64,000 nucleotides of DNA from Cognataquiflexum aquatile. Lineage in GTDB: Bacteria > Bacteroidota > Bacteroidia > Cytophagales > Cyclobacteriaceae. Made by a program: the position numbers and the translations under genes. Below, piece by piece: positions 27,576 to 36,440 of the stretch (its first letter is position 1; each line of letters begins with the position of its first letter). The stretch is from contig NZ_QMIK01000001.1 of NCBI RefSeq assembly GCF_003316845.1, forward strand, positions 1,054,001-1,118,000. Reading direction: 5' to 3'. The notes beneath the pieces are model-generated. The model was given only the letters and a program-made list of their open reading frames with translations, made no database searches and was not told the origin of the DNA.

Positions 27576-27583
27576 TACATTTG
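27576..27583 (+). promoter_or_regulatory. Candidate -7 promoter box for the M23 peptidase
   Basis: TACATTTG matches TAnnTTTG about 70 nt upstream of the peptidase start, in the alaS/M23 divergent gap. The upstream TTTTCGG at about 19 bases could stand for the -33 region, but the match is weak. Confidence 0.45.
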
Positions 27584-27653
27584 TGGTCCCCCTTCCGCAA
27601 TCACCCATCATCCACAGGGGCACAAAATTAGAATATTTACCTCGCAATCCGTA

Positions 27654-28631
27654 ATGAGTAGAATAAAATATTACTACGACCCTAAAACCTGCAAGTACGA
27701 GCGCTACAAGCGAAGCAATTGGGATTTTGCCCTCAATTCCCTGGGTTTCTTCTCCCTTGCCTCGGTTATTGCAGTCATCATGCTGCTTTCATTCAACTAT
27801 TTTTTTGAAAGCCCAAAAGAGCTGATGCTTAAAAAAGAGAACAAAGAACTCACCCTGTATTACCAACTCCTCGAAGAGGAAGTCACCAAGCTCAACCACA
27901 TGATGGGAGACCTGCAGCAGCGGGATGACAACCTTTACCGGATCATCTTTGAAACCGAACCTATCCCGGGGGAAATGCGGAATGCCGGGGTCGGAGGCTC
28001 TGACAGGTACAAAGAAATCAAAGAAAAAGGCCTGAAACAGGAAGATCTCGTCGTCTCACTTTCCCAAAAAGTGGATGCCCTAAAACGTCAAATGTACGTG
28101 CAATCTGTCAGTTACGACGAAGTGACTGACATGGCACAAAAAAAAGAAGAATATTGGGCCTCTGTCCCTGCCATCCAACCTATCCTGAATGAGAGCCTGA
28201 ATATGCTCGCCTCAGGGTATGGCATGCGGATCCATCCTATCCTGAAAGTGCGGAAAATGCACAAAGGCGTGGATTTTGCCGCACCAAAAGGAACGCCAAT
28301 TTATGCCACAGGTGATGGTGTAGTGTTATCTGTCAAAACTGTTTTTGGGGGATATGGAAAACATATTGAAATAGATCATGGGTTCGGCTTTGTCACACGA
28401 TATGCCCACATGAATGAATTCAAAGTCAGAAGAGGTCAGAAAATCAAAAGAGGTGACCTGATCGGGACAGTCGGCAACACAGGTTCCTCCACCGCTCCAC
28501 ATGTTCATTATGAAATATTGAAAGACGGGAAGTTTGTCAATCCTGTGAACTATTTCTTCAAAGACCTTACTCCGGAAGAATTTGATAAAATACTGGAATT
28601 GTCAGGTAGAGAAAACCAATCCTTGAGTTAA
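27654..28631 (+). CDS. Membrane-anchored M23 (LytM) peptidase
   Basis: This 325-residue protein has one transmembrane helix (about 31-52) and a coiled-coil stretch (about 55-160). A C-terminal M23 domain follows, with zinc ligands in HKGVDFA and HVHYEI and the intervening GYGKHIEIDHGFGFVTRYAHM. The fold cleaves or senses peptidoglycan cross-bridges. The layout (TM, coiled coil, LytM) resembles cell-division or morphogenesis regulators. Both zinc motifs look intact, so it is probably active. It is divergent from alaS. Confidence 0.88.
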   Translation: MSRIKYYYDPKTCKYERYKRSNWDFALNSLGFFSLASVIAVIMLLSFNYFFESPKELMLKKENKELTLYYQLLEEEVTKLNHMMGDLQQRDDNLYRIIFETEPIPGEMRNAGVGGSDRYKEIKEKGLKQEDLVVSLSQKVDALKRQMYVQSVSYDEVTDMAQKKEEYWASVPAIQPILNESLNMLASGYGMRIHPILKVRKMHKGVDFAAPKGTPIYATGDGVVLSVKTVFGGYGKHIEIDHGFGFVTRYAHMNEFKVRRGQKIKRGDLIGTVGNTGSSTAPHVHYEILKDGKFVNPVNYFFKDLTPEEFDKILELSGRENQSLS

Positions 28632-28689
28632 GCCTAGGTGGTTATCAGATTCTTTGCAAGTAGACCAATATTCTAATTCAGTCGAGACG

Positions 28690-28709
28690 CCTGCCTGCCG
28701 GTAGGCAGG
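28690..28709. repeat. Short near-perfect palindrome inside a dispersed repeat
   Basis: CCTGCCTGCCGGTAGGCAGG is self-complementary except for one central pair. The flanking words continue across it as in the version at 1027-1060, which lacks the palindrome, suggesting insertion. Confidence 0.6.
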
Positions 28710-28814
28710 GAAGTCCGAAGACGGATGTGAAAGAAAATTCAACATGCCGATAAGAATTTTATAGAACAACTATTTTGTTGGAATAGCAGCGTAGGTATAT
28801 GCTTTGGAAAATGG

Positions 28815-28846
28815 ATCCCGGTCAACGTATTTGATCGGGATTTTTT
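28815..28846 (+). terminator. Strong rho-independent terminator downstream of M23 gene
   Basis: An 11-bp stem (ATCCCGGTCAA / TTGATCGGGAT, one G-T type mismatch) is followed by TTTTTTC. It lies about 185 bp after the peptidase stop, so the transcript has a long 3' end. Confidence 0.75.
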
Positions 28847-29028
28847 CTTTTATCAAATCAAAAAAAACTCCATGCATTTAGGCAATGATCCAGTAGATTG
28901 GATATCTATTTAAAATCCTGTCTCCAAACTGAAATGCCCGTTACTTCGGTCTTCCGACTTCGGTCTTCTGTCACGCTTGAAAAAAAACTGGGTTACTGGC
29001 AAGGAAGCTTATATCCATGAAATTCAAA

Positions 29029-30006
29029 TTAAGCCAAAGAAAGCTTGTTGTATTTATTCCTGTATTCCAAAGGAGTAAGTCCGGTGATTTTTTTAAATGT
29101 TGACCGGAAAGCCTTGGTATCGGTATATCCTACATCAAACATGACTTCGGTGATATTTTTCCTGCTTCCTTCAAAACTGCGTTTTGCAGCTTCGATCTTT
29201 ACCCTTTGGATATATTCCAGCACGGAGTTCCGGGTCGCCTGCTTAAACCTCCGCTCAAAACTCCTTCTTCCCAAAGCCACTCTTGCGGCCAAATCATCCA
29301 CGCTGATCCGTTCTTCGATAAGGGATTCGATATATTCCTGGGCTTTCATGATCAATTCATCCTTGTGTTCCTTTTGCCCTTTAAACATCGAAAATGCGGA
29401 TTGATTGTCCCTGTCAATGTCAATGGCAAAGTACTTGGCAGCCATGATCGCCGTTTCACGGTTGGTATATTTTTCTACCAGATGCAACAGGAGGTTCCAA
29501 TAGGAATTGGCACCGCCACTGGAGTAAATCCCACTTTCTTCACTGACAATGCTGCCATCCTGAATGGTTATTGAAGGAAACATTTCATGGAACTCATTGG
29601 TAAAACCCCAATGGGTGGAACATTTTTTACCATCCAACAATCCGGTGGATGCCAACAAAAATGCCCCCACACACAGCGATGCTACTTCAGCCCCATTTTT
29701 ATATTGGGTCTTCACCCAAGGAATCAAAGAACGGTTAGCTTCAATGGCCGTTTTCATATCCCCAAACAACGCCGGAATAATGACCAGATCGGTGCTTTCA
29801 ACTTCTTCGATCAGGAAGTCAGGATAGATGGCATATTGGCCTTTGTTGAGTTTTATTTCACTTTTTGCCCCAACCAGCCTGACATCAAACAAAGCTTCTT
29901 GTCCGGACATGGACAAAAACTGATTGACAGCATTGAAACAATACTGCGGGTCCGCTATGGCCTGCATGACAGAATTTTCGGGTACAAGAATTGAAACTTT
30001 GATCAT
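29029..30006 (-). CDS. GlxA-type AraC regulator with DJ-1/PfpI domain
   Basis: This 325-residue protein has an N-terminal DJ-1/PfpI (type 1 glutamine amidotransferase-like) domain of about 190 residues, including the nucleophile-elbow-like ASLCVGAFLLASTGLLDG and THWGF. The C-terminal AraC DNA-binding domain has two helix-turn-helix units (RISVDDLAARVALGRRSFERRF; ITEVMFDVGYTDTKAFRSTF). Members usually act as activators that sense small molecules. It is divergent from the tandem AHSA1 gene, a likely target. Confidence 0.9.
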   Translation of the reverse strand: MIKVSILVPENSVMQAIADPQYCFNAVNQFLSMSGQEALFDVRLVGAKSEIKLNKGQYAIYPDFLIEEVESTDLVIIPALFGDMKTAIEANRSLIPWVKTQYKNGAEVASLCVGAFLLASTGLLDGKKCSTHWGFTNEFHEMFPSITIQDGSIVSEESGIYSSGGANSYWNLLLHLVEKYTNRETAIMAAKYFAIDIDRDNQSAFSMFKGQKEHKDELIMKAQEYIESLIEERISVDDLAARVALGRRSFERRFKQATRNSVLEYIQRVKIEAAKRSFEGSRKNITEVMFDVGYTDTKAFRSTFKKITGLTPLEYRNKYNKLSLA

Positions 30007-30126
30007 AATATAAAATTATATAAAACCAGTCGCAAATCACCCCCTGATTGTCGTTTTTACACATCAGATTCTGTTTGAATTCCATATAACTTTAACCCAA
30101 TACAAAAACACCATAAACCAGAAACT

Positions 30127-31005
30127 ATGAATACAACACCAAAAACAGTTATTTCGATAGCCGCTCTTGTTAAAGCCCCAATTGAAAAAGTATGGAAATG
30201 CTGGACAGAACCTGATCATATTATCCACTGGAATTTTGCATCAGATGATTGGCAATGCCCGAGCGCCGAAAATGACCTTCGGGTAGGTGGTAAATTTTCT
30301 TCGCGTATGGAAGCCAAAGACGGCAGTTTCGGCTTTGACTTTTGGGGAATTCATACCCACCTTACAGAATTTTCAAAGATTTCTTCCGAATTTGGAGATG
30401 GGAGGAAAATGACCGTCACTTTCGAATCCACCGACGAGGGAACAATTGTCAAAGAAGACTTTGAAGCCGAAGAAACCAATCCAATAGAACTTCAAAAAGG
30501 AGGTTGGCAAGCCATCCTTGACAACTTCAAAAAACATGTGGAGTCTCTAACCCAACCCAATAAGCTTCATTTTCAAGTAGAGATTCATGCACCGGTTTCA
30601 AAAGTCTTTCAAACCATGCTTGAAAGCAAAACCTATTCTGAATGGACCTCGGTTTTTAACCCGACATCCCGATTCGTGGGTTCATGGGACAAAGGTTCAA
30701 AAATTTTGTTTATCGGAAGCGATCAGGATGGAAATGAAGGCGGCATGGTAAGCAGGATCAAAGAAAACATCCAAAACAAATTTGTCTCTATCGAACATCT
30801 CGGAGTCCTGAATAACGGAAAGGAAATCACTTCCGGACCTGAAGTTGAAATCTGGGCAGGAGCTTTGGAAAATTATTCTTATGAGGAAAAAAACGGAAAT
30901 ACATTGCTTTCTGTGGACTTGGATTCCAATGAGGAGTTCAAATCATATTTCGAAGAAACCTACCCGAAGGCTTTAGAAAAACTAAAATCAATCTGCGAAT
31001 CATAA
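30127..31005 (+). CDS. Tandem SRPBCC (AHSA1-like) protein
   Basis: This 292-residue protein consists of two START-like SRPBCC domains. The first (about 5-140) opens with VKAPIEKVWKCWTEPDHIIHWN. The second (about 148-290) opens with IHAPVSKVFQTMLESKTYSEWTSVF. Each has the grip-fold pattern of AHSA1 relatives, which bind hydrophobic ligands or chaperone-like partners. Most family members have one domain, so the duplication stands out. It begins a same-strand run of small genes and is divergent from the AraC regulator. Confidence 0.85.
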   Translation: MNTTPKTVISIAALVKAPIEKVWKCWTEPDHIIHWNFASDDWQCPSAENDLRVGGKFSSRMEAKDGSFGFDFWGIHTHLTEFSKISSEFGDGRKMTVTFESTDEGTIVKEDFEAEETNPIELQKGGWQAILDNFKKHVESLTQPNKLHFQVEIHAPVSKVFQTMLESKTYSEWTSVFNPTSRFVGSWDKGSKILFIGSDQDGNEGGMVSRIKENIQNKFVSIEHLGVLNNGKEITSGPEVEIWAGALENYSYEEKNGNTLLSVDLDSNEEFKSYFEETYPKALEKLKSICES

Positions 31006-31033
31006 ATCAAACATTCCCTAAACCACAAAAACT

Positions 31034-31471
31034 ATGGCAAGCGTAGGCACTTATCTCAACTTTCCCGACAATACCGAGGAAGCATTCAATTTTTATCAAT
31101 CCATTTTTGGAGGTGAATTTATAGGGGGAATCTCACGGTTTGGAGATATGCCGCCTATGGAAGGCATGCCTCCGTTACCTGAAGCAGACAAAAACCTGGT
31201 CATGCATGTTGCCTTAGAGATTACAGGAGGTCATCTGTTGATGGGAACAGACGCACCTGTCTCGATGGGTTTCAAAGTCAATATGGGCAACAATGTCCAT
31301 ATCAACCTACAACCAGACACAAGGTCAGAGACAGAGAGACTGTTTAAAGCACTTTCGGTAGGAGGTGTGGTCACGATGGAACTTCAAGATGCTTTTTGGG
31401 GAGATTATTTTGGCAGTTGCGTGGACAAATTTGGGGTGAATTGGATGTTTGCCTGCACTGAAAAACCATAA
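31034..31471 (+). CDS. VOC-family (PhnB-like) protein
   Basis: This 145-residue protein has the glyoxalase-fold pattern of PhnB-like proteins: TYLNFPDNTEEAFNFYQSIFGG at the start, then FGDMPP, VMHVALEI and a late LQDAFWGDYFGSCVDKFGVNWM strand. These proteins bind small molecules and sometimes metal. No enzymatic role can be read. It follows the AHSA1 gene by 28 bp. A truncated relative lies at 44332-44496. Confidence 0.88.
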   Translation: MASVGTYLNFPDNTEEAFNFYQSIFGGEFIGGISRFGDMPPMEGMPPLPEADKNLVMHVALEITGGHLLMGTDAPVSMGFKVNMGNNVHINLQPDTRSETERLFKALSVGGVVTMELQDAFWGDYFGSCVDKFGVNWMFACTEKP

Positions 31472-31492
31472 GTCATCGCATTAGACTCTCCC

Positions 31493-31798
31493 ATGCTCAA
31501 AACCTGTCCAAAAGGCCACCAATTCAATAATACCGGTAATTGCCCCGTATGTCAGGAATGTGAAAACGAAAGGAAACCGCGGATTGGTTGGCAGTCAAGG
31601 TTAAGCGCACCTGCAAGAAGGGCTCTTGAAACTCATGGTATCACGGACCTGTCAATTTTAGCCCAATATTCAGAAAGGGATATTCTCAAACTCCATGGAA
31701 TCGGGCCTACAGCAATTCCTGTTCTTAAGGAATCGCTTTTGGAAGAAGGCTTGAATTTCAGAACCTTAAACAACCAAAATTCAAAGCCTAAACCTTGA
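31493..31798 (+). CDS. Zinc-ribbon plus RNA polymerase alpha-CTD-like protein
   Basis: This 101-residue protein starts with a Cys-rich segment (CPKGHQFNNTGNCPVCQEC, with CPVC) that looks like a zinc ribbon. A helical domain follows, LSAPARRALETHGITDLSIL then LLKLHGIGPTAIPVLKESL-like, the helix-hairpin-helix fold of the RNA polymerase alpha C-terminal domain. It probably binds nucleic acid. It sits 21 bp after the VOC gene and may be co-transcribed. Confidence 0.7.
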   Translation: MLKTCPKGHQFNNTGNCPVCQECENERKPRIGWQSRLSAPARRALETHGITDLSILAQYSERDILKLHGIGPTAIPVLKESLLEEGLNFRTLNNQNSKPKP

Positions 31799-31901
31799 TT
31801 TTCAAATTCTCTTTTTTAATCAAAAATCCGTTTTCCTAAACCAACCCTTTATTTAGCGGGGTTTGTAAAGGAAAAAGTACCTCTTTAAAATTTGATAAAA
31901 A

Positions 31902-32120
31902 TTGAAAGAAATAGAAGTATTCAAAACCAACATTCAAACCGAAAAAGAGGCCGCTGATTTGATTGCTATGATCCACATCTCTTTCATGGAAGTGAAGGCA
32001 AATTTCGATTTGGATGATTGTGACAGGATCTTGAGAGTGGAAGCCTGTAAGGAAATAATCTTGCAGGTTCCAATTTTATTCATGAAAATGGGGTATCAAT
32101 GTTCGCCGTTACCGGATTGA
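31902..32120 (+). CDS. Small HMA-like domain protein, unknown function
   Basis: A TTG start at 31902 is the only option because an in-frame stop lies at 31896. The 72-residue product (EVFKTNIQTEKEAADLIAMI, NFDLDDCDRILRVE) has the beta-alpha-beta-beta-alpha-beta rhythm of a heavy-metal-associated fold. It lacks the usual CxxC metal site, so metal transfer is doubtful. Similar short proteins occur in Bacteroidota, but their role is not known to me. Confidence 0.5.
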   Translation: MKEIEVFKTNIQTEKEAADLIAMIHISFMEVKANFDLDDCDRILRVEACKEIILQVPILFMKMGYQCSPLPD

Positions 32121-32143
32121 AAAACAAGAAAAATGTATCAACC

Positions 32144-32512
32144 ATGAATTCTAACCAATTAACAATAGCTTCAAATTTTTCACTCGGAAAGTTTGCTGAA
32201 GTTTATGATGACATGGCAGACAACATCCGATGGGAGATTGTAGGCCAACAAACTCTCGAGGGAAAAGAAAATGTTAAGGCCCATTGCCAAAATATCGCAG
32301 CTTATTTCCGATCGGTGACTACGGATTTCAATATTCACCAAACTGTTCAGGCTGATGGGAAAGTGGCAATCATCGGTTTGGGAGAATTTACCCGAGAAGG
32401 AATTATAATCTCCAAAATCTCCGCCTGCGATGTCTATCAATTTGATTTCGAAAATAAAATCAGGTCCATTGCCTCTTATTGCATCGAAGTCTCCAAACCC
32501 AAAAATCCATGA
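32144..32512 (+). CDS. SnoaL-like / NTF2-fold protein
   Basis: I use the ATG at 32144 (122 residues); an upstream ATG at 32099 overlaps the previous gene and adds a basic, unconserved start. The pattern FAEVYDDMADNIRWEIVGQQTLEGKENV...HCQNI is that of SnoaL-like nuclear-transport-factor-2 domains, which hold small ligands or act as simple cyclases/isomerases. No catalytic residues can be assigned. It overlaps the next gene by 4 nt (ATGA). Confidence 0.75.
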   Translation: MNSNQLTIASNFSLGKFAEVYDDMADNIRWEIVGQQTLEGKENVKAHCQNIAAYFRSVTTDFNIHQTVQADGKVAIIGLGEFTREGIIISKISACDVYQFDFENKIRSIASYCIEVSKPKNP

Positions 32513-32901
32513 AAGCTAACCCTGAGAATCTTGTCCGGATTTACTTAGAAAATTTAGATCACCAACTTAAATCTGAAATCCTTAAAATCAGGGATTTGAT
32601 TTTTAAAACAAATCCAAATCTTACCGAACAGATCAAATGGAATGCGCCTAGTTTTTGTTTGAACGGAGAAGACAAAATCACCTTCAACCTTCCGCCAAAA
32701 AAAGACAGCATCCAATTGGTCTTTCACCGAGGAGTCAAGAAAAAAGAATTGCCAGAAGAAAAACTGATCAATGACGATTCCGGATTACTGAAATGGGCTA
32801 CAAATGACCGTGCTGTGATCAGATTTACCTCCATGCAGGAAATCCTGGAAAACGAAACCAAATTGCGGGAAGTCATCCTAAAATGGTTGGAAGTTGCTTA
32901 A
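32509..32901 (+). CDS. DUF1801 (YdhG-like) protein
   Basis: The ATG at 32509 overlaps the preceding stop (ATGA) and gives 130 residues. The pattern IYLENLDHQLKSEILKIRDLIFKTNPNLTEQIKWNAPSF, then FNLPPKKDSIQLVFHRG, is characteristic of DUF1801. The family may relate to frataxin-like or small-ligand folds, but its function is unknown. It ends the small-gene run and is followed by a repeat-rich spacer. Confidence 0.8.
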   Translation: MKANPENLVRIYLENLDHQLKSEILKIRDLIFKTNPNLTEQIKWNAPSFCLNGEDKITFNLPPKKDSIQLVFHRGVKKKELPEEKLINDDSGLLKWATNDRAVIRFTSMQEILENETKLREVILKWLEVA

Positions 32902-32979
32902 AGCGGTATTTTTTTGAAAGAGAATATTTCTTTCAATCATTCCATCCTCCTGTTTTCATTAAATTAATTCTTTTACCAT

Positions 32980-33330
32980 TTCCCTCCTCAAAAGGCGAAA
33001 TACCTCAGCAATGGATGAGGCCATTGATAAAAAACCAGAATTCTCATCGAAAGCCCTGAAAGGGCAAAATAGCTCAGCGATGGGTGCAGCCCATCCATAG
33101 AAAAAGGTGTTTTTGGGTAAGCCCTGAAGGGGCGTGATAATTCAGGGATGGGTTAAAGCCCATCCTATATAATTCAGGTTTTTCCTAAAACCATGAAAAA
33201 TAAAAATATTTGTGATCATCATAATTTAGAATTAACAGCCCTGAAAGGGCTTGATAACTTAGGGATGGGTGAAGCCCATCCGTAGAAAAACGAACAATCC
33301 TGGGAAGCCCTGAAAGGGCGAAATCAAAAA
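32980..33330. repeat. Cluster of GCCCTGAAAGGGC hairpin units
   Basis: Four or five degenerate copies occur here. Each has a first hairpin GCCCTGAAAGGGC, an AT-rich middle and a second hairpin of the GATGGGTGCAGCCCATC kind. Clear copies start near 33053, 33121, 33239 and 33306, and a worn one near 32985. The same unit forms the array at 52.5-54.5 kb. No gene is seen in 32902-33426. Confidence 0.75.
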
Positions 33331-33372
33331 AATTCAATTTCCTGAACTTGGATCGTTACCTTCAAACACAAT

Positions 33373-33406
33373 AAAAAAACGCAGCCTTTCCAGACTGCGT
33401 TTTTTC
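33373..33406 (-). terminator. Terminator after the esterase gene, possibly bidirectional
   Basis: The stem ACGCAG / CTGCGT with A- and T-runs on both sides could act on either strand. It lies 20 bp after the esterase stop. Confidence 0.75.
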
Positions 33407-33426
33407 AATCAAAAATCAACGATCAT

Positions 33427-34623
33427 TCATTTAAACAGCAGCGGAGCAAATTGGGTCAGGTAAACCCTCCAGTTTCTCCAGGTATGTCCACCTTCGGATT
33501 CGACGTAATCATATTTCATGCCCATCTTATCCAATTTTTCACGGTATTCCACATTGGCTTTATAGAGAAAATCGGTTTTGCCAATGGCAATCCAATACAA
33601 CTTATATCCGTTTTTCATTTGGGTTGTCAAGGTGTTGTCAAAATCACTATAGACTTTTCCGGTGGCATCTTCACGCGGCATAATGGCCGCAGAAAACAAA
33701 CCCATGTAATCAAAAGTATTGGGGAAAAACCTCGAAATATGCAAGGTGTGGAATCCTCCCATGGACAAACCTGCAATCGCCCTATTGGATTTGTCAGCTT
33801 TGACCCTATAGCTGCTTTCAACAAATTTGATAATATCCATAAATGAACCTTCATAACTGCCGTCCATCGTTCTAGGCGCCATAAACTGAGGTTTATAAAA
33901 ACCTGCACTTCCTTCACCGGGAGCAGCATCCTGAGACACATTGCCATTTGGCATCACCACAATCATCGGCTTGGCTTTGCCTTGGGCAATCAGATTGTCC
34001 AAAATCTGGGCTGTCCTTCCCAAAGCTATCCAGGCTTCCTCGTCTCCTCCGGCACCATGAAGCAGATAAAGAACAGGATACTTCTCAGACGATGTTTCAT
34101 ATCCCGGGGGAGTGTAAATCGTTAGCCTTCTATCCATACCAAGCCCCGGAGAATCGTACCATCTGCGGGCAACCGTACCGTGGGGAACATCCTTCACCCT
34201 GTAATAATCCGCCTGACCTGCTCCCACTATTAGGATATTGGTCACTGAAGCTACATCTCGGATTAAGAAAGGATTATTGGGATCGGTGGTAGTAAAGCCA
34301 TCTATGATAAATGAATATCCGTACAATTCAGGATTAAGGGGAGAAGTTTTATACTCCCAAACCCCATTTTCAACTTTAATAAGGTCGGCTTTCCCCGGCC
34401 CGTCCATTTGTCCAAATTGGGTTTCCATTTTTACCGTTGGCAAAAAGTCCCCTGTGATCTGAACAGATTTTGCGTCCGGAGCAAAAAGCCTGAACGTGAC
34501 GGATTGGTCCTCGTGGATTTCGGGAGAAACGATCTGTTGCGCACGAAAGAGTGCTTCCTGTGCCTGTACCGAAAATGCCAACAGGAACAGAAATAAGAGG
34601 TTAATCAGGTTGTGTTTTTTCAT
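33427..34623 (-). CDS. Secreted CE1-type esterase with N-terminal E-set domain
   Basis: This 398-residue protein has a signal peptide (about 1-21, SVQAQ). A beta-sandwich of the glycogen-binding/E-set type (about 30-125, FRLFAPDAKSVQITGDF) comes next, then an esterase-D-like alpha/beta hydrolase. The nucleophile elbow is GLSMGG and the late catalytic His is in SEGGHTWRNW. This layout matches feruloyl or acetyl-xylan esterases of family CE1, which remove acyl groups from plant or algal polysaccharides. The substrate is inferred. It appears monocistronic. Confidence 0.88.
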   Translation of the reverse strand: MKKHNLINLLFLFLLAFSVQAQEALFRAQQIVSPEIHEDQSVTFRLFAPDAKSVQITGDFLPTVKMETQFGQMDGPGKADLIKVENGVWEYKTSPLNPELYGYSFIIDGFTTTDPNNPFLIRDVASVTNILIVGAGQADYYRVKDVPHGTVARRWYDSPGLGMDRRLTIYTPPGYETSSEKYPVLYLLHGAGGDEEAWIALGRTAQILDNLIAQGKAKPMIVVMPNGNVSQDAAPGEGSAGFYKPQFMAPRTMDGSYEGSFMDIIKFVESSYRVKADKSNRAIAGLSMGGFHTLHISRFFPNTFDYMGLFSAAIMPREDATGKVYSDFDNTLTTQMKNGYKLYWIAIGKTDFLYKANVEYREKLDKMGMKYDYVESEGGHTWRNWRVYLTQFAPLLFK

Positions 34624-34747
34624 AGTTGTTTTTCTATTGTCTCAAAATGTGAAAATAGAAGAAAGGATTATGATTTCCTATTCACAAAATAATCGATGGA
34701 TATTTTCAAAAGAGGTTTTTTGGAAAAGAATGACTACTAGAGAAAAT

Positions 34748-35566
34748 TTAAAGCCGGTAGTTTTCCTTTTTACTATTCTTCTTTCGCATCAAAAATAGCC
34801 CTCCAAAAATAAAAGGCAAACTTAAGAGCTGACCCATATTAAGGACCATCCCTGATTCGAATTCAACCTGATTGATCTTAAAGAACTCCAGGAAAAACCT
34901 GGCCGAGAATAAAAGAACAATACAAAGGCCAAACAGGTACCCCTCTTCTTTTTTGACTTTTCGGAAAAAGAAATTCAAAAATAAAAATATGGAAAAGTAA
35001 GCCAATGATTCATACAGCTGCCCGGGATGTCTTGGTATGGAATCAATTCTATGGAATACAAAAGCCCATGGAACATTTGAAGGATTGCCGATCATCTCGG
35101 AGTTGAATAGGTTTCCTAACCTGATAAAACCGCAGGCCAATGGAATTACAAGCGCCATTTTATCCAATATCCAATAATTGCTAATTTCTTCTTTTCTGCT
35201 GTAAATCAAAACAGCGATCAAAATCCCAATAGCGCCACCATGGCTCGCAAGCCCATAAAAACCAGTTAATTCAAATTCCGGATAAAAACGGACGGGTAGG
35301 AATATTTCTAATGGATTTTTGGAATAATAGCCAAATTCATAAAAAAGACAATGACCGAGCCTAGCACCGATAACAGTCCCGAGAATAGCAAAAACAAACA
35401 ATTTATCCAGCTTTTCCTGGGCTAAGGATGCCTCTTTGAATTGCTTTTGCAAGAGGATAAACCCTAAAACGAAACCCAATGCAAAAAGCAAAGAGTAAAC
35501 CCTTAATTCGTAGAAGCCAAGATCCACAATAATGCCATCATGGTTCCAATTAATGCTGTGGAGCAT
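34748..35566 (-). CDS. lgt: Prolipoprotein diacylglyceryl transferase
   Basis: The ATG at 35566 gives 272 residues; a GTG at 35596 overlaps the upstream stop. The protein has about seven membrane helices and the Lgt signature elements: GARLGHCLFYEFGYY, the ASHGGAIGI segment and CGFIRLGNLFNSEMIGNPS. It transfers diacylglycerol from phosphatidylglycerol to the lipobox Cys in the inner membrane, the first step of lipoprotein maturation. It follows an ECF sigma/anti-sigma-like pair on the same strand. Confidence 0.95.
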   Translation of the reverse strand: MLHSINWNHDGIIVDLGFYELRVYSLLFALGFVLGFILLQKQFKEASLAQEKLDKLFVFAILGTVIGARLGHCLFYEFGYYSKNPLEIFLPVRFYPEFELTGFYGLASHGGAIGILIAVLIYSRKEEISNYWILDKMALVIPLACGFIRLGNLFNSEMIGNPSNVPWAFVFHRIDSIPRHPGQLYESLAYFSIFLFLNFFFRKVKKEEGYLFGLCIVLLFSARFFLEFFKINQVEFESGMVLNMGQLLSLPFIFGGLFLMRKKNSKKENYRL

Positions 35567-35576
35567 CAAGCTTATT

Positions 35577-35777
35577 TTAGATGGAACAACCTCCACTGAG
35601 TGTCATTATTAAGAATGAAAAAATCAATGCATTCTGAGCTATCCTTTTGGGAATCTTGAAATAATATTCTTGTTTTTTGGGTTCAATGCAGGAAAGAATG
35701 TCGGACTCATCCATTTCATCCATGGCATTGATGACTTTAAATTGTTCCCAGGTTGGTTTTAGCTTATCTAGATTCAT
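35577..35777 (-). CDS. Small single-span membrane protein, probable anti-sigma partner
   Basis: This 66-residue protein has an acidic N-terminal half (INAMDEMDESDILSCI) and a C-terminal hydrophobic segment (about 44-60, NALIFSFLIMTLSG). Its start overlaps the stop of the ECF sigma gene by 14 nt. A short cytosolic sigma-binding part with one membrane span is the layout of minimal anti-sigma factors, so I infer that role from size and position. No family is recognised. Confidence 0.5.
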   Translation of the reverse strand: MNLDKLKPTWEQFKVINAMDEMDESDILSCIEPKKQEYYFKIPKRIAQNALIFSFLIMTLSGGCSI

Positions 35778-36270
35778 TTTGTAAGGTTTTTACAGTTTTT
35801 CTAAGTTGGGTTTTTATCCTGTTCAATTTTGTGCTGACATTGGTTTCCGATAGGGAAAGCATCGTTCCAATCTCCTTATTGTCGTATCCTTCCAGATAAA
35901 GAATCACCAATGCCTTTTCCAATGGCTTGAGAAATCCAATTGCCTGCTGGAGCACCAAAAGGTCATCATCCGACCCGGAATTCTGAAAATGAAGGGATTC
36001 AACGGATTCTGAAAATGGCTCGGTCAATAAAACCCGCTTCTTTTTGCGGTAAATGGAAATCAGCGTATTCAGGGTAACCCTGTACATCCAGGTACTGACT
36101 TTTGATTCCTCTTTGTACTGCGGAAATCCTTTCCAAAGTGAAAGCAAAACATCCTGTCTGAAGTCTTTCATTTCTTCATTGGAAGTTGCGTATAGCCTAC
36201 AAAGGCTGTTTACAATCCCTTGGTTTTGACGGATCAATGCAACAAACAATTTTTTGGGATCAGACTCCAT
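35764..36270 (-). CDS. ECF RNA polymerase sigma factor
   Basis: This 168-residue protein has sigma region 2 (LCRLYATSNEEMKDFRQDVLLSLWKGFPQY, with VSTWMYRVTLNTLIS) and region 4 (LVILYLEGYDNKEIGTMLSLSETNVSTKLNRIKTQL). It should direct RNA polymerase to a small stress or envelope regulon. The 14-nt overlap with the small membrane gene implies translational coupling to its control partner. Confidence 0.92.
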   Translation of the reverse strand: MESDPKKLFVALIRQNQGIVNSLCRLYATSNEEMKDFRQDVLLSLWKGFPQYKEESKVSTWMYRVTLNTLISIYRKKKRVLLTEPFSESVESLHFQNSGSDDDLLVLQQAIGFLKPLEKALVILYLEGYDNKEIGTMLSLSETNVSTKLNRIKTQLRKTVKTLQNESR

Positions 36271-36440
36271 GGTGGATTTGTTGTTTTAAAAGTATTAGAC
36301 GCAGGAATCAGAAATTTATCACAGTAATATAAAAAATAAAGGAGAAAACCGGGTCTTCTCCTCTATTTGCCAAATTTGTTTTATTTACTACTTGAATATT
36401 CAAACCAAAGATTCAGCTTTTCTTTTTTCAATAAGTCGAA

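Larger units (their letters stand above)
28632..29028. other. Non-coding spacer with palindrome, terminator and word repeats
   Basis: No gene is seen. The spacer holds the phrase GTCGAGAC...GGGAAGTCCGAAGACGG at 28681-28725, with a 20-bp near-palindrome embedded in it at 28690. A terminator lies at 28815-28846. At 28935-28975 complementary words (CTTCGGTCTTCCGACTTCGG) occur. Confidence 0.6.
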
